IMG/VR virus record: IMGVR_UViG_3300022689_000116 | Span: 1 to 64,000 of that record | Source: a virus | Reading direction: 5' to 3' (one strand) | DNA: 64,000 nt | Part shown: piece by piece, positions 58,941 through 64,000 of the stretch | How positions within the stretch are numbered: the first letter of the stretch is position 1 | Layout: each line of letters begins with the position of its first letter | Notes under the pieces: model-generated | What the model was told of the DNA's origin: nothing | What the model saw: only the letters and a program-made list of their open reading frames with translations | Databases searched by the model: none | Made by a program: the position numbers and the translations under genes

Positions 58941-59123
58941 TTAATAAATAATAGAAGTTTTAGAAGATTGATAATGTGTAGTATAAGTATTATCAAGAAT
59001 ATCTATAAAACTATCCATGAGTGGTTTGGAATCTCCTTTTTTACAGGGAAATTGAACAATACGTTCAACACGTTTATTAGTAGTATTACGTTTTGATTTA
59101 ATAATATTAAAAGAACCTTTCAT
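58941..59123 (-). CDS. Unknown basic protein, 60 aa
   Basis: A basic first half (GSFNIIKSKRNTTNKRVERIVQFPCKKGDSK) is followed by a helix (LMDSFIDILDNTYTTHYQ). Copy H of the TTTCCC motif falls at the codons of VQFPCKK. The frame is compact between its neighbours. The function is unknown. Confidence 0.45.
   Translation of the reverse strand: MKGSFNIIKSKRNTTNKRVERIVQFPCKKGDSKPLMDSFIDILDNTYTTHYQSSKTSIIY
59033..59054 (-). repeat. TTTCCC motif, copy H
   Basis: The minus strand reads CAATTTCCCTGTAAAAAAGG. It lies within the 60-residue gene and faces copy G. Confidence 0.65.
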
Positions 59124-59127
59124 ATTG

Positions 59128-59313
59128 TTATATTGTTATATTATTTATCAATATATAGTCTTTGGAAAAATTATCAGGATGTATAGGATAAAGATCATTT
59201 GGAGAAAACTTATAATGATTATTTATAAATTTATTATTTTCACTAGGTTTATCACTAAGTTTAAAACTATTGATACTTTTGTTAAACATTGTGTTAAATA
59301 TTGATAAAATCAT
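59128..59313 (-). CDS. Unknown small protein, 61 aa, first gene of the leftward block
   Basis: The frame reads MILSIFNTMFNKSINSFKLS and continues with polar residues rich in N, S and K (KFSPNDLYPIHPDNFSKDY). A second possible start is the ATG at 59289. It lies downstream of the candidate leftward promoter at 59368-59397, so it would be the first translated gene. Coding is likely but not certain. Confidence 0.4.
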   Translation of the reverse strand: MILSIFNTMFNKSINSFKLSDKPSENNKFINNHYKFSPNDLYPIHPDNFSKDYILINNITI

Positions 59314-59329
59314 TATGATCTTTATTTTG
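59301..59329 (+). promoter_or_regulatory. Weak candidate rightward promoter
   Basis: TTG at 59301-59303, a 19-base spacer and TATTTTG at 59323-59329 resemble the Bacteroidota -33/-7 layout, one base short of TAnnTTTG. It overlaps the start of the minus-strand gene at 59313, which lowers confidence. Confidence 0.25.
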
Positions 59330-59367
59330 TGCGTCCGTCACTCCTTAATAGTTGTTATAAGAGAGTA

Positions 59368-59397
59368 CAATATACGGCAATTTTTTAAATTTCCAAA
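59368..59397 (-). promoter_or_regulatory. Candidate leftward promoter for the minus-strand block
   Basis: On the minus strand TTTG, a 19-base spacer and TATATTG occur in the Bacteroidota arrangement, about 55 bases upstream of the first leftward gene. The -7 element lacks one T compared with TAnnTTTG. Confidence 0.4.
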
Positions 59398-59814
59398 TTT
59401 TTTATCACTTTTTTATCACTTTTTTTTTATGAATTATATAATTATTAATTTTAATATTTTAATCATCAATTTTACACTATTTATACTCTTTGACTATGAG
59501 GATTTTTTCGTTTTGTACTAGTAGAATAATTAATGGTTGAAACATTTGTTTAAGTAACTCTACGAGCCACTCCCAAATTTTTGGTTTATCATTATCGTTA
59601 TAATTATTAAAAGGTTTTATAGTAACAATGTGTCAATTAACGTTTTTAACACTATTGTTTATTATATAGTTTAAAAATATTACAACTTTAAATTATTTTT
59701 ACTAATAATTGCATTTTATTGACTAATTATTTGGATAAGTTAAACTATCACTATATATTTATTCCATCGAAACCAAACAAGTGTTTAACAAATAATGTAA
59801 ATAAAGTTGATGTT
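59398..59814. other. AT-rich control region before the second rightward block
   Basis: I see no convincing gene in these 417 bases. They contain T-rich runs, the repeat at 59401-59420 and the leader of the gene starting at 59815. The region is where leftward and rightward gene blocks diverge, so it probably carries promoters for at least one of them. Confidence 0.5.
59401..59420 (+). repeat. Two TTTATCACT sites spaced 11 bases
   Basis: TTTATCACT occurs at 59401-59409 and 59412-59420, one DNA turn apart, directly upstream of the candidate leftward promoter. The spacing suits cooperative binding of a regulator on one face of the helix. Confidence 0.45.
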
Positions 59815-60459
59815 ATGGAAAACAAGAAAATTGAAGTTGATTTAACCAAAGTTAGAGATCATAATCCAGCAGGTGATAATCTTTATCAAGAATTATTTAA
59901 AGTATTGGATGTTGATAAAGCAGTAAGTAACCTTAATACTAAAGGTAAAGAAATTTTTGATAAAACAAAAGATGGTAATAGACCTGCTAAAACAACCATT
60001 AATTATTTACCTTCTGCTTTCGCTGTTATACTTGAAGGTGTTGGTTATTGTAAGATACTTGATCTTATCCATCAGGACCCAAAACAAGTTTTTAAGAATG
60101 TACAGTTTATATTTAGAATTGCTGCTTATGGTAGTAGTACTAATCCTATTTATAATATTGGAGATTTAATTGATATTCGTAGTACTGATGCTGTTTCTTA
60201 TAGACCTATGTTTTATAATAAGAATAGTATTTTAAAATGGCAAAACTATTTTAGAAATAATAAAGAATTAGTTAGAGCTAGTGCTATTAGTGATAAAAAT
60301 AGGTTTCATGGTAAAGTTATTCTTCCTGGTGATATTGAACCAAAAGGTGATATTGGAGCAAAAGGTGATAAAAAGTTATTTACTGGTCAAGAAACTGTTG
60401 AAGTTACAGAATATTTTCTAACCGAAGATCATAACATATTTGGAGTATATGGAATATAA
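59815..60459 (+). CDS. Unknown protein, 214 aa, first gene of the second rightward block
   Basis: A TTG at 59719 opens the frame, but the ATG at 59815 (MENKKIEVDLTKVRDHNPAG) is the better start. The central part (NYLPSAFAVILEGVGYCKILDLIHQDPK, VQFIFRIAAYGSS) is mixed alpha/beta. The end has two KGD repeats (PKGDIGAKGDKK) before ETVEVTEYFLTEDHNIFGVY. Its stop overlaps the HU/IHF-like gene start, so translation is coupled. I do not recognise the family; a nucleoprotein or virion role is suggested by its partner. Confidence 0.6.
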   Translation: MENKKIEVDLTKVRDHNPAGDNLYQELFKVLDVDKAVSNLNTKGKEIFDKTKDGNRPAKTTINYLPSAFAVILEGVGYCKILDLIHQDPKQVFKNVQFIFRIAAYGSSTNPIYNIGDLIDIRSTDAVSYRPMFYNKNSILKWQNYFRNNKELVRASAISDKNRFHGKVILPGDIEPKGDIGAKGDKKLFTGQETVEVTEYFLTEDHNIFGVYGI

Positions 60460-60748
60460 GTTTACAGATGCTAAATGTAAGGATGATTTAAATCATATTA
60501 CTAAAGTTGAACTTCAGAAGATTAATGTAAAGGTTTCTTCCGATGTTATTAAAAGAGTAATATCCAGTAGAAGTAAAAGTCTTATAAAGGCTATTGAAAC
60601 TAAACGTAAATTCATGCTTACGGGTATTGGTAGATTTCAAATTAAGAAGTATAGAGAAATGTATCTTCATAAAGATAATAAAGTAAATACTACAGAATAT
60701 ACTAAGGATGTTTTTTTAAATAATTTTAAAGTTAAAGATAATGTTTAA
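60449..60748 (+). CDS. HU/IHF-like DNA-binding protein, 99 aa
   Basis: The segment VSSDVIKRVISSRSKSLIKA followed by IETKRKFMLTGIGRFQIKKYREM aligns with HU/IHF without gaps: a helix pair, then the GFGTFxVRxR motif, here GIGRFQIKK, at the same spacing of about 30 residues. HU/IHF subunits bend DNA and help package or transcribe it. crAss-like phages are known to encode IHF-type subunits near virion genes. The C-terminal arm is shorter and less basic than in bacterial HU. The start is the ATG at 60449 rather than the TTG at 60440. Confidence 0.65.
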   Translation: MEYKFTDAKCKDDLNHITKVELQKINVKVSSDVIKRVISSRSKSLIKAIETKRKFMLTGIGRFQIKKYREMYLHKDNKVNTTEYTKDVFLNNFKVKDNV

Positions 60749-61361
60749 TTTTATAAAGTTAGTAGAAGGAGAAATAGAGATTATAAGAGATGAGTTTTTA
60801 CTTATACCAGAAGGTCTTGAAGTTATTAAAAAAGATAAAGGTGGTGTGTTTTTTGGAGATAGTGAAGGTCGTAATAAATTATATGCTAAAAAGCAATTTG
60901 CTCTAGCATGGTGGATTGTTGATGTTAATAGTCCTGCTAATCTTGCCGGACTTACAGAAGTTGAAGCTATGCGTGATGGTATAACTAATCTTGGCTTTCC
61001 TGATGATTGGACTCCTGATGGTACATTTACTATATTTCTAAAAGCTTATAAAAGAGAGTATGATAAGTATATTGTTACCAATGTTGTAAAAGAACTTCTA
61101 CGATCTTTTAAAACTACCAGTTTAAGTATTAAGAAAATACGTAAGAATATTGATAGACTTTTAGCTCTATCTGAACTTACAGCCGAAGATACTAAAACGC
61201 TATTAGCTTCTAATAAAGAATTACAGTCACTTGCCGGGGAACTTCCTAAACATATACGTAATCTTAAAGAAGCTAGTGAAGAATCTAGAATAGAACAGAA
61301 ATCTGGTCGTATTGCTAGAGGTGGAGTTCAAATTACTAAAAGTATGCAACCTGAAAATTAA
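60741..61361 (+). CDS. Unknown protein with C-terminal helical region, 206 aa
   Basis: The protein starts overlapping the HU/IHF-like gene. The N-terminal part has short strands (LVEGEIEIIRDEFLLIPEG) and AWWIVDVNSPANLAGLTEVEAM. From about residue 125 it is helical and coiled-coil-like (LSIKKIRKNIDRLLALSELTAEDTKTLLASNKELQSL). The tail is basic. I place it in the crAss-like conserved virion-block proteins by context only. Confidence 0.5.
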   Translation: MFNFIKLVEGEIEIIRDEFLLIPEGLEVIKKDKGGVFFGDSEGRNKLYAKKQFALAWWIVDVNSPANLAGLTEVEAMRDGITNLGFPDDWTPDGTFTIFLKAYKREYDKYIVTNVVKELLRSFKTTSLSIKKIRKNIDRLLALSELTAEDTKTLLASNKELQSLAGELPKHIRNLKEASEESRIEQKSGRIARGGVQITKSMQPEN

Positions 61362-61365
61362 TATA

Positions 61366-61506
61366 ATGGAAGAAATAGGAACAATGTTAGCAGGATTTTT
61401 ATTAGTAATCGTGCTAGGAATATTAAGCTATCTGTTTATAGAACATATATTAATTTTTATAATAATTGCAATAATCTTAATTATAATATTAGTAAATAAA
61501 AAATAA
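61366..61506 (+). CDS. Small two-TM membrane protein, 46 aa
   Basis: From the ATG at 61366 the frame reads MEEIGTMLAGFLLVIVLGIL, then a second Ile-rich helix, ending VNKK. It starts five bases after the previous stop and its stop touches the next ATG, so it fits the operon exactly. A small holin-like or spanin-like helper is possible; nothing specific is visible. Confidence 0.5.
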   Translation: MEEIGTMLAGFLLVIVLGILSYLFIEHILIFIIIAIILIIILVNKK

Positions 61507-62499
61507 ATGGAAAAGAGAATATTATATTTTTATCCTGATAATCATAGATATACAGATGATGCTAACAGAGATTATATTTCTGTTACTACTTTGATTGATG
61601 AATATGTTCCTAAGTTTGATAAAAAGAAAATGGCTAGAGAAATGGCTCGTAGAGGTAAAGGAATATATAAAGGTAAAAGTACTGGTGAGATTATTAATAT
61701 GTGGAATGATATTACAGAAAACGCTCTAGATAAAGGTAATAGAAAACATAATCGACTTGAAGAGAATGTTAAAGATACTAATAACTTTAATAAAGCAATA
61801 AAGACACTTATATATCGTGATACAACTAGTAATCGTTTATACACTATTGATGATATTATGGTAGATCATAGTTATGGTTCTGTTGATCTTCCTAGATTTA
61901 AGGAACTTATATACGAAGATTATCCTAAAATTTATGATGCTATTAAATATTATGTAGATCGTGGATATAAAGCTTATCCTGAACTTGGTATATATAATAG
62001 TGATTTTAATATAACTGGACTTATTGACTTACCTCTTGTTAATTTTGATCTTGGTAAGTTTGTTGTACTTGATTGGAAAACTAATAAACATGATATGAAA
62101 TTCGAGTCTGGTTATTATAAAAAAGATAACGATCTTCAATATACTGATAAATGGGTTAAATCTTATAAGCATTTTCTTGCTCCTTTAGATGGTTTAGAGT
62201 ATTGTACTGGAAATAAATATTCAATGCAATTAAGTACTTATTCCAGACTTCTTGAATATTTTGGTTTTACTTGTGAAGGTATTATTTTAGTTCATATAAG
62301 GGATGCTTATGTTTTAAATAAATATGGTATGCCTTTTAGAGATGAAACTGGAGATTTTATTGTTGATACTACTAAGAAAGAAAGAGTTGAACTTCACTGG
62401 ATTAATTATATGCGTCAAAATGTAAACAATATGATTAATCATTATTATAATAAAACAGTTGGTGCATATAATAAAGATAATTACAGAATTAATTTTTAA
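61507..62499 (+). CDS. PD-(D/E)XK nuclease of the RecB/Cas4 type, 330 aa
   Basis: All family motifs are visible: GNRKHNRLEE with H81, ELGIYNSDFNITGLID with E159 and D174, FVVLDWKTNK with D189 and K191, and MQLSTYSRLLE with Q241 and Y245. The enzyme would cut DNA with Mg2+, probably trimming or processing ends in recombination or packaging. An insertion near residues 195-235 (KKDNDLQYTDKWVKSYKHF) is unusual. It is followed three bases later by a HAD phosphatase gene. Confidence 0.85.
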   Translation: MEKRILYFYPDNHRYTDDANRDYISVTTLIDEYVPKFDKKKMAREMARRGKGIYKGKSTGEIINMWNDITENALDKGNRKHNRLEENVKDTNNFNKAIKTLIYRDTTSNRLYTIDDIMVDHSYGSVDLPRFKELIYEDYPKIYDAIKYYVDRGYKAYPELGIYNSDFNITGLIDLPLVNFDLGKFVVLDWKTNKHDMKFESGYYKKDNDLQYTDKWVKSYKHFLAPLDGLEYCTGNKYSMQLSTYSRLLEYFGFTCEGIILVHIRDAYVLNKYGMPFRDETGDFIVDTTKKERVELHWINYMRQNVNNMINHYYNKTVGAYNKDNYRINF

Positions 62500-62502
62500 G
62501 CT

Positions 62503-63045
62503 ATGAATAAAGCAGTATTTTGTGATTTAGATGATACTTTGATTAAAGTTAAGTCTAATAATAAGTTTCCTAAAACAATTGATGATTGGGAGCTTAGGAC
62601 AGAAGTTCTTGATTCGTTATATACTTATATGTCTAATAATCTTATAGGACTTATTTGTATTGTTACTAATCAAGGTGGTGTACAAGCGGGATTTTGGAAG
62701 AAAGAACAAATTGATAGTAAGCTTGAAGCCGTTCGTAATGCTGTTCATAAATATTTTATTGAAAAATATAATTATAGAATAGATACAGATTATGGTGTTT
62801 CATATACTACTAATCCGAATGATTTTATGCGTAAACCTAATCCTGGACTTGGCTATCAATTAGCTACTAGGAATAGAGTTTTTTTAAGTCGTTGTATAAT
62901 GATTGGAGATGCCGATGGTGGTGAAGATAGTCATTCTTCTGATGATGTAGATTTTGCTAATAATTGTGTTATGAATTTTTGGTCTGTTGATAACTTTGTT
63001 AATATATATTCTAATGATCTATATATAACACCAACACTTTTTTAA
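62503..63045 (+). CDS. HAD-superfamily phosphatase, polynucleotide 3'-phosphatase-like, 180 aa
   Basis: The HAD motifs are present: FCDLDDTLI (D8, D10), CIVTNQGGVQAGFW (motif II with T and the NQGG typical of 3'-phosphatase and histidinol-phosphatase types), MRKPNPG (K of motif III) and IGDADGGEDSHSSDDVDFA (acidic motif IV). The combination resembles the phosphatase half of polynucleotide kinase-phosphatases. It may clean 3' ends for ligation. There is no kinase domain. Confidence 0.75.
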   Translation: MNKAVFCDLDDTLIKVKSNNKFPKTIDDWELRTEVLDSLYTYMSNNLIGLICIVTNQGGVQAGFWKKEQIDSKLEAVRNAVHKYFIEKYNYRIDTDYGVSYTTNPNDFMRKPNPGLGYQLATRNRVFLSRCIMIGDADGGEDSHSSDDVDFANNCVMNFWSVDNFVNIYSNDLYITPTLF

Positions 63046-63046
63046 A

Positions 63047-63211
63047 ATGAAATTAATAATAAACTTTAAGGATAACGTTAGTGAGAAAGATATTCAACTT
63101 ATAAAGAGTTTTATTTGTAATGAAATATATCTTAATAAGAGGGTTTCTAGTATTCATAAATTTAGAGATCAAATTGAAAGTTTTGAATTTATTAAAATTG
63201 CAAAGAAATGA
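63047..63211 (+). CDS. Small unknown protein, 54 aa
   Basis: The frame MKLIINFKDNVSEKDIQLIK runs to a TGA that overlaps the next ATG (ATGA), and it starts one base after the HAD gene. The protein is a short beta strand followed by helices with a basic end. The tight fit makes it likely to be translated. The function is unknown. Confidence 0.5.
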   Translation: MKLIINFKDNVSEKDIQLIKSFICNEIYLNKRVSSIHKFRDQIESFEFIKIAKK

Positions 63212-63909
63212 ATAATTTATACAGGAAGATTACAAGTATTGAAGCTTTAATAGATTATATGAATTTTAAAAAATATAATGTTGATGATGATATTAATATT
63301 GTCAATATTCGTTCTAATATAACAAAAGCTGGTGATTTTGATGATCTTCAAATACTTTTTTATAAAGATAAAGATAAGTGGTATTTCATCAAGTTTGAAG
63401 TAACTACTGACCCAGGGATTTATTATCTTATTAATCCAATGCGTAAATCTGGTGCTGCAATTGTTCTTGAAGGTCAATATTGGAGAGTTTGGAAAATAGG
63501 TTTACATAGAGGTAAATATGAAGCCCTTGTTCAATCTAAACCAATAATTGTTGTACGAGATAATAATAAAGATGCTGTGTTAGATATGCCTGGCGATGAT
63601 GTGTGGTCTGTAAAAAATAATATGGATAATAATGATTTAAAACAACTTGTTTATAATGATATAACTACGGGTAAAGATGTTGTGTTAGAAAGAGGTATGT
63701 TTGGTATTAATTGTCATCGTGCTTCATCTTATAGGATACTTGATAAAATAGGTCGTTATAGTGCTGGTTGTTGTGTTCATAAAGATCCTGTTTTATTTAA
63801 ACGATTTATAGATCATGTTAAAGTTATTGCTGGTAATAGTTCATTTGATGCTACTTGGATTGATGAACGTTCTTTAGATAAATTTTTAATTGATACTTAT
63901 AAAAAATAA
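63208..63909 (+). CDS. Candidate L,D-transpeptidase-like or related peptidoglycan enzyme, 233 aa
   Basis: The C-terminal third reads MFGINCHRASSYRILDKIGRYSAGCCVH. A His (H170) followed 15-18 residues later by SAGC (C188) is the spacing of the catalytic H...SxGC of YkuD-type L,D-transpeptidases. The middle (YWRVWKIGLHRGKYEALVQS, PIIVVRDNNKD) fits the strands before it. A peptidoglycan-cutting or crosslinking role in lysis is inference. The gene overlaps the 54-residue gene at its start. Confidence 0.5.
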   Translation: MNNLYRKITSIEALIDYMNFKKYNVDDDINIVNIRSNITKAGDFDDLQILFYKDKDKWYFIKFEVTTDPGIYYLINPMRKSGAAIVLEGQYWRVWKIGLHRGKYEALVQSKPIIVVRDNNKDAVLDMPGDDVWSVKNNMDNNDLKQLVYNDITTGKDVVLERGMFGINCHRASSYRILDKIGRYSAGCCVHKDPVLFKRFIDHVKVIAGNSSFDATWIDERSLDKFLIDTYKK

Positions 63910-63915
63910 AAAAAA

Positions 63916-64000
63916 ATGAAAAAACTTAATTCTGTTGAAACTGCTTTTGAAAATTTAAAACTTAGTACTGGTAAAGGTGCTAGTGAACATACTGATAAGT
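63916..64000 (+). CDS. Start of an unknown protein (partial)
   Basis: An ATG six bases after the previous stop opens the frame MKKLNSVETAFENLKLSTGK and continues to the window edge. The first 28 residues are polar and helical with no signal peptide. It belongs to the same rightward operon. Its identity cannot be told from the visible part. Confidence 0.5.
   Translation, partial: MKKLNSVETAFENLKLSTGKGASEHTDK

Noticed and set aside
59270-59521. Plus-strand frame of 83 codons, very rich in I, F and L
   Set aside because: It is a by-product of T-rich sequence in the control region and overlaps the first leftward gene.
1-64000. Stop-codon reassignment, known in some crAss-like phages
   Set aside because: The large genes read through without internal stops, TAG ends the gene at 37467, and TGA and TAA end others.
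1-64000. tRNA genes, CRISPR arrays, integrase and insertion sequences
   Set aside because: No cloverleaf with a T-loop motif, no regular spacer-repeat series and no integrase or transposase motifs were seen by eye.

Overview
The window is part of an AT-rich genome of a crAss-like phage (Crassvirales), whose hosts are Bacteroidota. The main evidence is a 4496-residue protein with the DFDxD catalytic motif of the crAss-type virion RNA polymerase, flanked by other very large virion (cargo/tail) proteins. A replication module on the opposite strand holds a family B DNA polymerase, DnaG-type primase, Dda/RecD2-like helicase, ATP-dependent ligase, dUTPase and a family 4-type uracil-DNA glycosylase. 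Signal peptides of the type ending in KAQ or FGQ, and the absence of clear Shine-Dalgarno sites, also fit a Bacteroidota host. The genes read through with the standard code and TAA, TGA and TAG all end genes. I saw no tRNA, integrase, CRISPR array or insertion sequence.

Layout. (1) 1-33862, plus strand: late genes. First come two unknown proteins, then two large surface proteins with signal peptides (a LamG protein and a beta-helix protein) and a probable lysis group (two-TM holin-like protein, permuted NlpC/P60-like protein, membrane protein). These are followed by small tail/neck proteins, a 1492-residue tail muzzle/stabilisation candidate, two cargo-type proteins separated by a terminator, the giant polymerase protein and a 1308-residue companion. 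(2) A bidirectional terminator at 34104-34134 separates this from convergent minus-strand genes. (3) 34137-54139, minus strand: nucleotide metabolism and DNA replication/recombination. (4) 54183-59313, minus strand: small accessory genes with a decaying paralog, several strong hairpins, terminators and two long non-coding stretches. (5) 59314-59814: AT-rich control region with candidate promoters. (6) 59815-64000, plus strand: a second rightward block with an HU/IHF-like protein, a RecB-type PD-(D/E)XK nuclease, a HAD phosphatase and a possible peptidoglycan enzyme, running off the window.

How it works together (inference from known crAss-like phages). The giant polymerase and its neighbours are packaged in the virion and enter the cell with the DNA; hydrophobic stretches in both proteins fit passage through the envelope. 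The injected polymerase would transcribe early genes such as the minus-strand replication block. dUTPase, dNMP kinase and a MazG-like protein would adjust nucleotide pools. Polymerase, primase, helicases, a candidate SSB and a RecT-like annealing protein would copy and recombine the DNA. The plus-strand late genes build the virion and lyse the host.

The most unusual signal is a short motif, TTTCCC(T/G)GTA(A/G), found in eight good copies on both strands. It lies inside genes as well as between them, and two copies face each other to form a 65-nt hairpin after the DNA polymerase gene. I cannot explain it with any annotated feature.
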